Under the pieces are notes generated by a model. It searched no databases and was not told the DNA's origin. It saw nothing but the letters and a program-made list of their open reading frames with translations. Below are positions 1 through 11,467 of a DNA stretch of 64,000 bases, one piece after another. The stretch lies in assembly GCA_030144725.1 (NCBI GenBank), contig JASKMD010000008.1, positions 2,817,400 to 2,881,399 on the forward strand, written 5' to 3'. How positions within the stretch are numbered: position 1 is the stretch's first letter; every line of letters starts with the position of its first letter. The position numbers and the translations under genes are program-made. This DNA comes from Haematococcus lacustris (taxonomy: Eukaryota > Chlorophyta > Chlorophyceae > Chlamydomonadales > Haematococcaceae).

Positions 1-44
1 GCCGCACAGAATGTAGCCACAACGCACCTAAAACGGAATTAAAT

Positions 45-244
45 TAGATAGTGGAAGCGCCCGGGGCGTTTTAGGCCCCCAAAAACACTCGGCCTCGGCT
101 CTGGAGCGTAACAGCTCTCGACCTCAGCCAGCAGCCGCGTCGCTACGCTCCGCGGCTGCTGGCTTCGGTCTCGAGCTGTTACGCTCCAGCGCCTCGGCCT
201 CGCGTTTTTAGGGCGCCTAAAACTACCGGCGCTTCCACTATCTA
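45..244. repeat. Fold-back (MITE-like) element
   Basis: The outer 17 bases at 45-61 are an exact reverse complement of 228-244. Pairing continues inward with small mismatches: a GCGTTTTAGG block against CCTAAAAC, then GGAGCGTAACAGCTC near 102-117 against GAGCTGTTACGCTCC near 173-187, with a short loop around 139-148. Nearly the whole 200 bp can fold into one hairpin. There is no ORF, so it is a non-autonomous element or fold-back. No clear target duplication is visible. A short piece resembling its subterminal part (TAAAAACGACTACCGG) recurs near 53776. Confidence 0.7.
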
Positions 245-248
245 CTAC

Positions 249-481
249 GTATATACATACGTATTTGCCATCATTTTAGTCGCCGCATACGCTTCAGGCC
301 AACCCTACAGGTAATGTTGTGTACAGTGAGGTGTTTGCTTCATAGCCTGCTGGCCCTGACACCAAGGTTACTCAGACTCAGCACTCAAACTCACACATCC
401 AGCAGTTAGACTCAGCACTCAGCACTGTGGCCTGGTGCAAGAGCTGTTGCAAGGACTGGTGCAAGAGCGCAGTGGCCGGAG
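249..481 (+). repeat. 233-bp direct repeat, left copy
   Basis: This stretch recurs at 3324-3556 with a constant offset of 3075 bp and almost no differences (for example cacatccagc against cacgtccagc). The two copies frame the 37-bp minisatellite. The block contains a small internal repeat of actcagcactca and of the phrase tggtgcaagagc. Confidence 0.85.
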
Positions 482-762
482 GCCACAGCTTGGTCCGTGT
501 GCCCCGTCCGCTGTCGGACGGGCCCGCTATACTAATCTATACTATTAAAACTGCTAGGGGGGGGGGTCGGCGGAACGGCCTGAGATTGCGCGCACAGCCT
601 AACAATAATTATGTAAGGACTCTCCGCACAGAATCGCGAAAGATGCACTGTGCCGTGAGATCGACTTCCGATCTGCGGTTCCAACGCCCCACAAATAGTA
701 GCTACCAGCGAACCTGGCTCAGCAAACGATAGCGATGCAGCCAGCGCAGCGATAGTTCAAAG

Positions 763-972
763 TCAGCGGACGGTCAAAAAGTCAAAACGGTTCACAGCCA
801 AAAAGTCAAACGAGTCAGGTCCAACGATGGCTGCGGCCACATTTGGCTGCGGCTGCTGACGAGCTACAGCGTAGCCAGCTCTAATAGCCTCCTCATGCGA
901 CCCTCCTCCGTGCCGCTCTAACAGGGACAAGTAGGCTGGATGATAGGCATTGGCCTTCAAGCTTTTAAGCAT
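763..972 (-). CDS. Possible coding fragment, unidentified
   Basis: A 69-codon reading frame on the minus strand. Its first 50 or so residues look protein-like rather than repeat-derived (for example AYHPAYLSLLERHGGG, then SHEEAIRAGYAVARQ). The last 18 residues come from a short direct repeat of aaaaagtcaaa on the plus strand and are probably not coding. It could be a single exon or a relic of a mobile-element protein. I do not recognise a family. The rest of 482-1207 holds nothing I can name. Confidence 0.25.
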   Translation of the reverse strand: MLKSLKANAYHPAYLSLLERHGGGSHEEAIRAGYAVARQQPQPNVAAAIVGPDSFDFLAVNRFDFLTVR

Positions 973-1207
973 TCAAGCCTGTAACGATGGGGCTTTGTAT
1001 GTAGCGTACATATACGTATACGTAGCATACCCCGAATACCAAAGGTTTGACCGTGATAGTGCAAAGGATGCAGGGCGCACAATCCACCGTAACTGCGGTG
1101 TGTCTGTAATCGCGGGTCAAATGCAAGTCGCTGCCAGCCAGCCATGACAGTCATTGCACGGGAACCACCTGATGCATACGAGGAATGTGGCGACGAGACC
1201 CGGACAT

Positions 1208-3249
1208 GGCAGCCGGGCAGCCGGTCAGGGTAGGGCAGCACCAGGGCATCAGGGCAGCCGGTCAGGGTAGGGCAGCAGCAGGCCAGCCGGGCAGCCATCA
1301 GGGTAGGGCAGCAGCAGGGCATCAGGGCAGCCGGTCAGGGTAAGGCAGCAGCAGGGCATCAGGGCAGCCGGTCAGGGTAGGGCAGCAGCAGGGCAGCCGG
1401 GCAGCCATCACGGTAGGGCAGCAGCAGGGCAGCCGGTCAGGGTAGGGCAGCAGCAGGGCATCAGGGCAGCCAGTCAGGGTAGGACTGCAGCAGCGCAGCC
1501 GGGAAGCCGGTCAGGGTAGGGCAGCATCAGGGCAGCCGGTCAGGGTAGGGCAGCAGCCGGGCAGGGCAGGGCAGCCGGTCAGGGTAGGGCAGCAGCAGGG
1601 CAGCCTGGCAGCCATCAGGGTAGGGCAGCAGCAGGGCATCAGGGCAGCCGGGCAGGGTAGGGCAGCAGCAGGTCAGCCTGGCAGCCATCAGGGTAGGGCA
1701 GCATCAGGGCATCAGGGCTGCCGGTCAGGGTAGGGCAGCAGCAGGGCATCAGGTCAGCCGCTCAGGATAGGGCAGCAGCAGGGCATCAAGGCAGCCGGTC
1801 AGGGTAGGGCAGCAGCAGGGCAGCCGGGAAGCCGGTCAGGGTAGGGCAGCAGCAGGGCAACAAGTCAGGGTAGGGCAGCAGCCGGGCAAGGTAGGGCAGC
1901 AGCAGGGCATGAGGGCAGCCGGTCAGGGTAAGGCAGCAGCAGGGCATCAGGGCAACAAGTCAGGGTAGGGCAGCAGCAGGGCAGCCGGGAAGCCGGTCAG
2001 GGTAGGGCAGCAGCAGGGCAACAAGTCAGGGTAGGGCAGCAGCCGGGCAGGGTAGGGCAGCAGCAGGGCATCAGGGCAGCCGGTGAGGGTAAGGCAGCAG
2101 CAGGGCATCAGGGCAACAAGTCAGGGTAGGCAAGCAGCCGGGCAGGGTAGGGCAGCAGCAGGGCATCAGGGCAGCCGGTCAGGGTAGGGCAGCAGCAGGG
2201 CAGCCGGTCAGGGTAGGGCAGCAGCAGGGCATCAGGGCAGCCGGTCAGGGTAGGGCAGCATCAGCGCAGCCGGGAAGCCGGTCAGGGTAGGGCAGCATCA
2301 GGGCAGCCGGTCAGGGTAGGGCAGCAGCCGGGCAGCCGGGCAGGGCAGCCGGTCAGGGTAGGGCAGCAGCAGGGCAGCCGGGCAGCCATCAGGGTAGGGC
2401 AGCATCAGGGCAGCTGGTCAGAGTAGGGCAGCAGCAGGGCATCAGGGCAGCCATCAGGGTAGGGCAGCAGCAGGGCAGCCATCAGGGTAGGGCAGCAGCA
2501 GGGCAGCAGGTCAGCCGCTCAGGGTAGGGCAGCAGCAGGGCATCAAGGCAGCCGGTCAGGGTAGGGCAGCAGCAGGGCAGCCGGTCAGGGTAGGGCAGCA
2601 TCAGCGCAGCCGGGAAGCCGGTCAGGGTAAGGCAGCATCAGGGCAGCCGGTCAGGGTAGGGCAGCAGCCGGGCAGCCGGGCAGGGCAGGGCAGCCGGTCA
2701 GGGTAGGGCAGCAGCAGGGCAGCCGGGCAGCCATCAGGGTAGGGCAGCATCAGGGCAGCCGGTCAGGGTAGGGCAGCAGCAGGGCATCAGGGCAGCCGGT
2801 CAGGGTAGGGCAGCAGCAGGGCATCAGGGCAGCCGGTCAGGGTAGGACTGCAGCAGCGCAGCCGGGAAGCCGGTCAGGGTAGGGCAGCAGCAGGGCAGCC
2901 GGTCAGGGTAGGGCAGCAGCCGGGCAGCCGGGCAGGGCAGGGCAGCCGGGCAGGGTAGGGCAGCAGCAGGGCAGCCGGGCAGGGTAGGGCAGCAGCAGGG
3001 CAGCTGGTCAGAGTAGGGCAGCAGCAGGGCATCAGGGCAGCCGGTCAGGGTAGGGCAGCAGCAGGGCAGCCATCAGGGTAGGGCAGCAGCAGGGCATCAG
3101 GTCAGCCGCTCAGGGTAGGGCAGCAGCAGGGCATCAAGGCAGCCGGTCAGGGTAGGGCAGCAGCAGGGCACCGGGAAGCCGGTCAGGGTAGGGCAGCAGC
3201 AGGGCAGCCAATCAGGGTAGGGCAGCATCAGGGCAGCCGGTCAGGGTAG
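1208..3249 (+). repeat. 37-bp minisatellite, about 2 kb
   Basis: Tandem repeat of a unit about 37 bp long made of the blocks GGTCAGGGTAGGGCAGCAG, CAGGGCATCA and GGGCAGCC. Units are frequently shortened by loss of the catca block or altered by cagccgggcagccatca variants, giving a patchy higher-order pattern. All frames stay fairly open because stops are rare, but there is no coding signal. Confidence 0.9.
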
Positions 3250-3323
3250 CACCAAACTGCATACTCACTTTCGCAAAATGATGACCTTGCACCTACGGTT
3301 CGCCCTACCGACCTATGCATACA

Positions 3324-3556
3324 GTATATACATACGTATTTGCCATCATTTTAGTCGCCGCATACGCTTCAGGCCAACCCTACAGGTAATGTTGTGTACA
3401 GTGAGGTGTTTGCTTCATAGCCTGCTGGCCCTGACACCAAGGTTACTCAGACTCAGCACTCAAACTCACACGTCCAGCAGTTAGACTCAGCACTCAGCAC
3501 TGTGGCCTGGTGCAAGAGCTGTTGCAAGGACTGGTGCAAGAGCGCAGTGGCCGGAG
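3324..3556 (+). repeat. 233-bp direct repeat, right copy
   Basis: Second copy of 249-481. It begins at gtatatacatacg and ends at gtggccggag. Its position just beyond the minisatellite suggests a tandem or segmental duplication whose interior was taken over by the 37-bp repeat. Confidence 0.85.
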
Positions 3557-4060
3557 TAATGTGCAGTGTGCTAAGTGCTATGGCGGCTCAAACTTTTACA
3601 TTGAAATCCATGCATTGTCCTCGTCGCGAGAAAACGCCGCGACCGACGTGGCCCAGGAGCACCTGCACACAGTGAGGAACAGTAGCCGCAGTCAAAACGA
3701 TTCACATGGCACGCCAAACCGATGTAACGACGCCCCTCCACCCATGCTCGGAAGTATACAAGGCTGCTGCATTGCTTGACCGCTTTGTGAGTAGTACCTA
3801 CTACCTGGCCACTATGTAAGGCCCCACAAGGTCTGTAGGCCATTGCTACGTTACCTTGCTCGACATGTTGGGTCCATCTGTCCCGCCCGCCCTCCGCTTG
3901 CGTGTCGAGCTTGTGTCCAGCTCCGCCCTGACCCCCTGCTGCGCAACTGGAGGGGTGAGCAGGTCAGGGGCAGCACCAGCACCAGCTGCCAGCCGCTGCC
4001 AGGGGGGGGCAGCAGCAGGGATGGGCAGCCCAGGGGCAGCACCAACACCAGCTGCCAGGG
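3557..4060. other. No gene recognised
   Basis: No convincing exon on either strand. Near 3965-4060 the block GGGGCAGCACCAGCACCAG occurs twice as a short imperfect duplication that leads into the G-rich minisatellite. Confidence 0.5.
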
Positions 4061-4360
4061 AGTGCGGGGCTGGGGGTGGGAAGGGGTGGGAGGGGGTGAG
4101 AGTGCGGGGCTGGGGGTGGGAGGGGGTGGGAGGGCGGGGCTGGGGGTGGGAGGGAGTGGGAGTGCGGGGCTGGGGGTGGGAGTGCGGGGCTGGGGGTGGG
4201 AGGGGGTGGGAGTGCGGGGCTGGGGGTGGGATGGGGTGGGAGGGCGGGGCTGGTGGTGGGAGGGGCTGGGAGGGGGTGGGAGGGCGGAGCTGGAGGTGGG
4301 AGGGGGTGGGAAGGGGTGGGAGGGCGGGGCTGGGGCTGGAAGGGGGTGGGCTGGAAGGGT
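4061..4360 (+). repeat. G-rich minisatellite
   Basis: Tandem copies of GTGCGGGGCTGGGGGTGGGA and GGGGGTGGGAGGGC blocks, about 30 bp per unit. The plus strand has many runs of four or more G and could form G-quadruplexes. Open frames on both strands (Gly-rich and Pro-rich) are composition effects. Confidence 0.85.
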
Positions 4361-4444
4361 TCCGGAGAAGTGGCTAGTCAGCACTGCAAGGCAAAGTTAG
4401 GTCACACCAAAGTCATTTCTAGCAGGCCTGATTGATGAAATGCC

Positions 4445-4582
4445 GTGCACTCCTAGAACGTAATCCCTGCGTCCGTCCCTGCGTGTTTCCAACCTTGTCC
4501 GATCGCGCTGAAATTTAAATAGAGGGTAGTTTGATTTATTATAATTTTTTTTACTACCCGATCGGACAATGTAGGAGTGTGC
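4445..4582. mobile_element. Small TIR element of the CCCTGCG family
   Basis: About 138 bp bounded by GCACTCCTA at 4447-4455 and the inverted TAGGAGTG near 4572-4579. Inside the left end come CCCTGCGTCCGTCCCTGCG, then ACCTTGTCC, then GCTGAAA. The same order of words occurs at the ends of the 2.6-kb element at 61099-63745, so the two belong to one family. There is no ORF, so it would be non-autonomous. Confidence 0.55.
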
Positions 4583-4924
4583 TTCCTTTACCAGCAGCTG
4601 TGTCGTTAAGTAATAACACAAAGTTGACACAATTCTGGAAAGTCACAGTGGTCAGCCCACAACAAGCCGGTTTGTGCAAGGGGGGTCCCTTTTTTTGTGT
4701 TGTTGGCCTGAGAGAAACGAACACTTCTGCACCTCGACTTCTAGCTCGATAGCAGGCTCAGTTCTATCACTGATGCCGCTACACACCACTAGAACAATCG
4801 GTTGTGAGCAGCTGAGGTGTGTCCGCGATCGCTTGTGCCGGCATGGCCTCACTTGCATGACCTCGCATGGCCTCACTTGCATGGCTTGCATGGCCTCGCT
4901 TGGCCGGCATGGCCTCCCTCGGAA
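4583..4924. other. No gene recognised; short tandem words
   Basis: From 4842 to about 4918 the phrase gcatggcctcacttgcatg is repeated with variation (catggcct, ttgcatga). The remainder shows no exon, RNA gene or element that I can support. Confidence 0.4.
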
Positions 4925-5056
4925 GAGTTAACGCGCCGCTTGCAAGTAGATGCGCAATATGATGCAGCTGCCAATGCGTCTAACGCTATCAAAAACGGTG
5001 CCGTATTGTGTGAGTATTTGCATGAAGATTACCAACCCGATGTTGGGGCCTCCTGA
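4925..5056 (+). pseudogene. ORF fragment related to 54002-54278
   Basis: A reading frame beginning EEL and containing NAIKNGAVLCEYLHEDYQPD ends at the stop just before the gene array. The frameshifted ORF at 54002-54278 contains the parallel phrase NAIEKDAVLREYLHAYYQPH after a matching EEL. The copy here lacks about 40 residues between EEL and the shared part and is cut off at the array boundary. It is probably a relic of a repeat- or element-encoded protein. I cannot name the family. Confidence 0.5.
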
Positions 5057-5491
5057 GTCCAGGCCTCTTCAAGGGACGGGCTGTGCGACAGCTGTTGGAT
5101 GGCAGGCAGGTTGTAATGACCAGCAGCTTCTGTAGGCCCACTTAGCCACCAGTGCATGGCTTGAGGAGGGCCACGATGACGGGGACCCTGCTGGAGCTGC
5201 TGGCGCCGGTGTGTCAGAGCTGTGACCATTGCTTTGATGTAGCCATACAGCATAGCAATGGGGGTTGGTGCCCCACAGTCACACCAGGCTGTAGGTTGTG
5301 CCGTGGCACACAAGCACCCGCAATTGACAGGGGCCTGGTCCGAGATCATCTACACAGGGTGCAAGCAGTGGCTTGGCTGACACTCTGCTGCCATGGCCCA
5401 TGCGCCCCATGCCGGCAGCTGCCAAGCAGTATGGCCATGACACGCCAGTGCAACGGGGAGCCTCGCGGTATGCAGGTGGCAGCTGGGTCGC

Positions 5492-5496
5492 TTACA
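5492..5496 (-). terminator. TGTAA polyadenylation signal of copy 1
   Basis: TGTAA on the minus strand lies 513 bp past the stop codon of copy 1. It is the first TGTAA downstream of the stop. The same site lies at the same offset in the other copies I checked (8807-8811, 12516-12520, 31725-31729, 36810-36814, 41288-41292). TGTAA is the standard signal in chlamydomonadalean algae. This implies a 3'UTR of about 0.5 kb. Confidence 0.6.
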
Positions 5497-6008
5497 CAGC
5501 TCGCATAGCTCACATGGACGGCTCAACATGTACCCCACTCCTAGTCTACAGGCGATCACTGTGGCCGCGGTTGTCACACCCAACACCCAACACCCAGCAC
5601 CCAACAACTGCTCTGCAAGCTCTCCCATGTCTCGACAAGGCTCCTACACCAGCACCCCGGTGCCGAGACACGAGCATGGCATGCGTGGCAGCTTCTACCA
5701 GCCCTGACCCTATAGGCAACACGAGGGTTTAGATGGAATGAATGGGTGTGGACTTATCTCAGTGCAAGTAAATAGTGAGCGATGACAACGATGGAGCAGT
5801 GATGCAATGAAATTCCTTTCAATGCAGTCAACAAAGCTAATGTTGCGTGCATCACAATAACGGAGCAAGACTAAGGATATCTAGAAGGCCGGCACAAGGA
5901 CATGCAAGCCGAGCTCCGGGGCAGTCTTCTAGGCTTGATGAGAATGAGCGCCCCGAGCACAGTTCCACTGACACTGGTAGGGTCTCCACACTGGCACTTA
6001 GCCAGCAG

Positions 6009-7758
6009 CTAAGGATAGCCGCTGCTCCTAGCCTGTGCCTGTGCCTGGGCCACTGCCTTGCTGCTGCCCCCACCAAATGAGTCAGCAAAGGCAGCTGCCC
6101 TGGCATCAGCTATGCTGCTGCCACCACCAAATGAGGCAGCACGTGCGGACGCCTTGGCATCAGCCTGGCTGTAGCCGTAAGGCCCCTGCAAGCAGACAGC
6201 GGCAGCACCCCTGGTCATGCATGCTGCATCGTGCCCATGGCCAGTTTAGCATGGGCTGGCATGCAGCTGTCCCAGACAAGCAGATCAAGGCTGGCAGCTG
6301 GATTGGGCAAGGCAGCACACTCACCGCCCTGCTGCTGGCACTGGCCGAGGCGGATGCCAAAGCTGACGAGCCAGACTGGTCATGCTGCAGTAGACGCCCT
6401 CCGTAGCCCTTGCTGATGGCCTGTGCCTGTGCCTCTGCCACCGCCTTGCTGCTGCCCCCACCAAATGAGTCAGCAAAGGCAGCTGCCCTGGCATCAGCTA
6501 TGCTGCTGCCACCACCAAATGAGGCAGCACGTGCGGACGCCTTGGCATCAGCCTGGCTGTAGCCGTAAGGCCCCTGCAAGCAGACAGCGGCAGCACCCCT
6601 GGTCATGCATGCTGCATCGTGCCCATGGCCAGTTTAGCATGGGCTGGCATGCAGCTGTCCCAGACAAGCAGATCAGGGCTGGCAGCTGGATTGGGCAAGG
6701 CAACACACTCACCGCCCTGCTGCTGGCACTGGCCGAGGCGGATGCCGAGGCTGACGAGCCAGACTGGTCATGCTGCAGTAGACGCCCTCCGTAGCCCTTG
6801 CTGATGGCCTGTGCCTGTGCCTCTGCCACCGCCTTGCTGCTGCCCCCACCGAATGAGTCAGCAAAGGCAGCTGCCCTGGCATCAGCTATGCTGCTGCCAC
6901 CACCAAATGAGGCAGCACGTGCGGACGCCTTGGCATCAGCCTGGCTGTAGCCGTAAGGCCCCTGCAAGCAGACAGCGGCAGCACCCCTGGTCATGCATGC
7001 TGCATCGTGCCCATGGCCAGTTTAGCATGGGCTGGCATGCAGCTGTCCCAGACAAGCAGATCAAGGCTGGCAGCTGGGTTGGGCAAGGCAACACACTCAC
7101 CGCCCTGCTGCTGGCACTGGCCGAGGCGGATGCCGAGGCTGACGAGCCAGACTGGTCATGCTGCAGTAGACGCCCTCCGTAGCCCTTGCTGATGGCCTGT
7201 GCCTGTGCCTCTGCCACCGCCTTGCTGCTGCCCCCACCGAATGAGTCAGCAAAGGCAGCTGCCCTGGCATCAGCTATGCTGCTGCCACCACCAAATGAGG
7301 CAGCACGTGCGGACGCCTTGGCATCAGCCTGGCTGTAGCCGTAAGGCCCCTGCAAGCAGACAGCGGCAGCACCCCTGGTCATGCATGCTGCATCGTGCCC
7401 ATGGCCAGTTTAGCATGGGCTGGCATGCAGCTGTCCCAGACAAGCAGATCAGGGCTGGCAGCTGGATTGGGCAAGGCAACACACTCACCGCCCTGCTGCT
7501 GGCACTGGCCGAGGCGGACGCCGAGGCTGACGAGCCTGGCTTGTCGTGGTGCAGAATGCGACCTGCAGGTTTGGTATCCTGCCTTGCATCACTGCGCTGC
7601 GGCTGCTTGCTGATTGCGCGTAAGCGTGGGCAGGCGGCCCGTAGCTGGAAGCAGACTCAGCGCATCGAGTATTATTGCCTACCTTGCACTACGGCCACTG
7701 CCATCGCTACAAGGAATAGCGCTGCGATGGCCTTCATTCGCAGGTTCGGCGGGGACAT
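6009..7758 (-). CDS. Secreted Ala/Ser/Gly module protein, copy 1 (3 modules)
   Basis: Exons 7758-7683, 7562-7489, 7349-7101, 6961-6713, 6573-6325 and 6185-6009 join to 357 codons plus stop. Exon 1 encodes a signal peptide (MSPPNLR, then the hydrophobic core AIAALFLVAMAVAVV) and ends in phase 1 at a GTAGGC donor. Exon 2 restores the frame at TGCAG and gives GRILHHDKPG followed by a Ser-Ala run. Each 249-bp exon encodes an 83-residue module: [24 protein letters not shown], a second A-x-A stretch ending FADSFGGGSS, then KAVAEAQAQA, KGYGGRLLQHDQSG, and a Ser-Ala run ending SSRA. All later introns are 139 bp with GTGAGT donors and phase 0. The last exon ends AQARSSGYP. Alanine at alternate positions suits silk-like beta strands. 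A secreted wall or fibre protein is an inference; I know no named family. Confidence 0.8.
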
Positions 7759-8806
7759 CTCTGCGTCACTGGAAAGGGCGAGCGGTTGATGGGACAATGC
7801 CTCTGCGGGATGCTATTGGAGAGGCTGGCAGCGCGTTTCTATTGGCACCTCACTCTCAAAAGGTGACGCCGGCACTGGCGGGCAACTACGCGACAACTTT
7901 GCCGCCGCCCAACCCGGTAACTGCGAATCTGGCCATCATCTGACAAGTATCATCGCCAACCTGCAGCGCTGAAGAACCTGCATTGGAGGCACTGTGCGGG
8001 TGACCTTGCAATGTGCGCGGCTGGCCGCCAGAGCCTAGGCCTCGTCGAACGGTGTAACAACATGGTGGGCGCGGTAGCCTTGCATGACCGCGGTCGCCGG
8101 CTGGCCTAGACTAGCCATTGGGACATCCCATGTCAAGTCCGTCGGCTAAGCTGCCGACTGTGGCAGCAGTCACCTAGTAGTCACAGCTGTTATGAGAGGC
8201 TGCCTGAAGGAATGGAGGGATGGAGGGATTGGGGTGTCAGTGCCATACCCCAGCTCCTACTCCTACCCCACACCCAGCAATGCAGTCGAATTCGAGTCGA
8301 ATCACTGATACGTCACTGTGCCGCCCAGTGGACATGTGGCATTCACAGTCGGCAGGTACAGCAAGGCCGGTGTCCAGGCCTCTTCAAGGGACGGGCTGTG
8401 CGACAGCTGTTGGATGGCAGGCAGGTTGTAATGACCAGCAGCTTCTGTAGGCCCACTTAGCCACCAGTGCATGGCTTGAGGAGGGCCACGATGACGGGGA
8501 CCCTGCTGGAGCTGCTGGGGCCGGTGTGTCAGAGCTGTGACCATTGCTTTGATGTAGCCATACAGCATAGCAATGGGGGTTGGTGCCCCACAGTCACACC
8601 AGGCTGTAGGCTGTGCCGTGGCACACAAGCACCCGCAATTGACAGGGGCCTGGTCCGAGATCATCTACACAGGGTGCAAGCAGTGGCTTGGCTGACACTC
8701 TGCTGCCATGGCCCATGCGCCCCATGCCGGCAGCTGCCAAGCAGTATGGCCATGACACGCCAGTGCAACGGGGAGCCTCGCGGTATGCAGGTGGCAGCTG
8801 GGTCGC
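7759..8806 (-). promoter_or_regulatory. Intergenic spacer upstream of copy 1 (promoter region)
   Basis: About 1.05 kb lies between the poly(A) site of copy 2 and the start codon of copy 1; the same spacer precedes every complete copy. Two CCAAT-like words (GTGCCAATAG, CTCCAATAGC, minus strand) occur within about 100 bp of the start codon. Further up are a short inverted repeat TCGGCTAAGCTGCCGA and the TGACGTATCAGTGA word, which contains a TGACGT core like bZIP sites. No clear TATA box is seen. Open frames on both strands around 8300-8940 persist in all copies, but I see nothing that makes them genes. Confidence 0.4.
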
Positions 8807-9323
8807 TTACACAGCTCGCATAGCTCACATGGACGGCTCAACATGTACCCCACTCCTAGTCTACAGGCGATCACTGTGGCCGCGGTCGTCACACCCAACA
8901 CCCAACACCCAGCACCCAACAACTGCTCTGCAAGCTCTTCCATGTGTCGACAAGGCTCCTACACCAGCACCCCAGTGCCGAGACACGAGCATGGCATGCG
9001 TGGCAGCTTCTACCAGCCCTGACCCTATAGGCAACACGAGGGTTTAGATGGAATGAATGGGTGTGGACTTATCTCAGTGCAAGTAAATAGTAAGCGATGA
9101 CAACGATGGAGCAGTGATGCAATGAACTTCCTTTCAATGCAGTCAACAAAGCTAATGTTGCGTGCATCACAATAACGGAGCAAGACTAAGGATATCTAGA
9201 AGGCCGGCACAAGGACATGCAAGCCGAGCTCCGGGGCAGTCTTCTAGGCTTGATGAGAATGAGCGCCCCGAGCACAGTTCCACTGACACTGGTAGTGTCT
9301 CCACACTGGCACTCAGCCAGCAG

Positions 9324-11467
9324 CTAAGGATAGCCGCTGCTCCTAGCCTGTGCCTGTGCCTGGGCCACCGCCTTGCTGCTGCCCCCACCAAATGAGTCAG
9401 CAAAGGCAGCTGCCCTGGCATCAGCTATGCTGCTGCCACCACCAAATGAGGCAGCACGTGCGGACGCCTTGGCATCAGCCTGGCTGTAGCCGTGAGGCCC
9501 CTGCAAGCAGACAGCGGCAGCACCCCTGGTCATGCATGCTGCATCGTGCCCATGGCCAGTTTAGCATGGGCTGGCATGCAGCTGTCCCAGACAAGCAGAT
9601 CAAGGCTGGCAGCTGGATTGGGCAAGGCAACACACTCACCGCCCTGCTGCTGGCACTGGCCGAGGCGGATGCCGAGGCTGACGAGCCAGACTGGTCATGC
9701 TGCAGTAGACGCCCTCCGTAGCCCTTGCTGATGGCCTGTGCCTGTGCCTCTGCCACCGCCTTGCTGCTGCCCCCACCAAATGAGTCAGCAAAGGCAGCTG
9801 CCCTGGCATCAGCTATGCTGCTGCCACCACCAAATGAGGCAGCACGTGCGGACGCCTTGGCATCAGCCTGGCTGTAGCCGTGAGGCCCCTGCAAGCAGAC
9901 AGCGGCAGCACCCCTGGTCATGCATGCTGCATCGTGCCCATGGCCAGTTTAGCATGGGCTGGCATGCAGCTGTCCCAGACAAGCAGATCAAGGCTGGCAG
10001 CTGGATTGGGCAAGGCAACACACTCACCGCCCTGCTGCTGGCACTGGCCGAGGCGGATGCCGAGGCTGACGAGCCAGACTGGTCATGCTGCAGTAGACGC
10101 CCTCCGTAGCCCTTGCTGATGGCCTGTGCCTGTGCCTCTGCCACCGCCTTGCTGCTGCCCCCACCGAATGAGTCAGCAAAGGCAGCTGCCCTGGCATCAG
10201 CTATGCTGCTGCCACCACCAAATGAGGCAGCACGTGCGGACGCCTTGGCATCAGCCTGGCTGTAGCCGTAAGGCCCCTGCAAGCAGACAGCGGCAGCACC
10301 CCTGGTCATGCATGCTGCATCGTGCCCATGGCCAGTTTAGCATGGGCTGGCATGCAGCTGTCCCAGACAAGCAGATCAAGGCTGGCAGCTGGATTGGGCA
10401 AGGCAACACACTCACCGCCCTGCTGCTGGCACTGGCCGAGGCGGATGCCGAGGCTGACGAGCCAGACTGGTCATGCTGCAGTAGACGCCCTCCGTAGCCC
10501 TTGCTGATGGCCTGTGCCTGTGCCTGTGCCTCTGCCACCGCCTTGCTGCTGCCCCCACCAAATGAGTCAGCAAAGGCAGCTGCCCTGGCATCAGCTATGC
10601 TGCTGCCACCACCAAATGAGGCAGCACGTGCGGACGCCTTGGCATCAGCCTGGCTGTAGCCATAAGGCCCCTGCAAGCAGACAGCGGCAGCACCCCTGGT
10701 CATGCATGCTGCATCGTGCCCATGGCCAGTTTAGCATGGGCTGGCATGCAGCTGTCCCAGACAAGCAGATCAGGGCTGGCAGCTGGATTGGGCAAGGCAA
10801 CACACTCACCGCCCTGCTGCTGGCACTGGCCGAGGCGGATGCCGAGGCTGACGAGCCAGACTGGTCATGCTGCAGTAGACGCCCTCCGTAGCCCTTGCTG
10901 ATGGCCTGTGCCTGTGCCTCTGCCACCGCCTTGCTGCTGCCCCCACCAAATGAGTCAGCAAAGGCAGCTGCCCTGGCATCAGCTATGCTGCTGCCACCAC
11001 CAAATGAGGCAGCACGTGCGGACGCCTTGGCATCAGCCTGGCTGTAGCCGTAAGGCCCCTGCAAGCAGACAGCGGCAGCACCCCTGGTCATGCATGCTGC
11101 ATCGTGCCCATGGCCAGTTTAGCATGGGCTGGCATGCAGCTGTCCCAGACAAGCAGATCAGGGCTGGCAGCTGGATTGGGCAAGGCAACACACTCACCGC
11201 CCTGCTGCTGGCACTGGCCGAGGCGGACGCCGAGGCTGACGAGCCTGGCTTGTCGTGGTGCAGAATGCGACCTGCAGGTTTGGTATCCTGCCTTGCATCA
11301 CTGCGCTGCGGCTGCTTGCTGATTGCGCGCAAGCGTGGGCAGGCGGCCCGTAGCTGCAAGCCGACTCAGCGCATCGAGTATTATTGCCTACCTTGCACTA
11401 CGGCCACTGCCATCGCTACAAGGAATAGCGCTGCGATGGCCTTCATTCGCAGGTTCGGCGGGGACAT
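9324..11467 (-). CDS. Secreted module protein, copy 2 (4 modules)
   Basis: Exons 11467-11392, 11271-11198, 11058-10810, 10670-10416, 10276-10028, 9888-9640 and 9500-9324 give 442 residues. The 10670-10416 exon is 255 bp because one AQ pair is added (AEAQAQAQAIS). The last two exons start GPHG instead of GPYG. These marks are shared with copy 7, which points to a direct copying relationship. Structure and signals are otherwise as in copy 1. Its TGTAA is at 8807-8811. Confidence 0.8.

Noticed and set aside
1208..3249. Possible CRISPR-like array
   Set aside because: Units are contiguous tandem repeats with no unique spacers, in a eukaryotic context.
3843..4400. Gly-rich and Pro-rich proteins of about 180 codons
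   Set aside because: Composition artefact of the G-rich minisatellite; both strands are open at once.
8302..8943. Minus-strand frames of 120 and 92 codons conserved in every spacer
   Set aside because: Copies are too similar for conservation to mean anything. The few differences change amino acids on both strands alike. One frame lies in the predicted 3'UTR. They could be real but cannot be supported.
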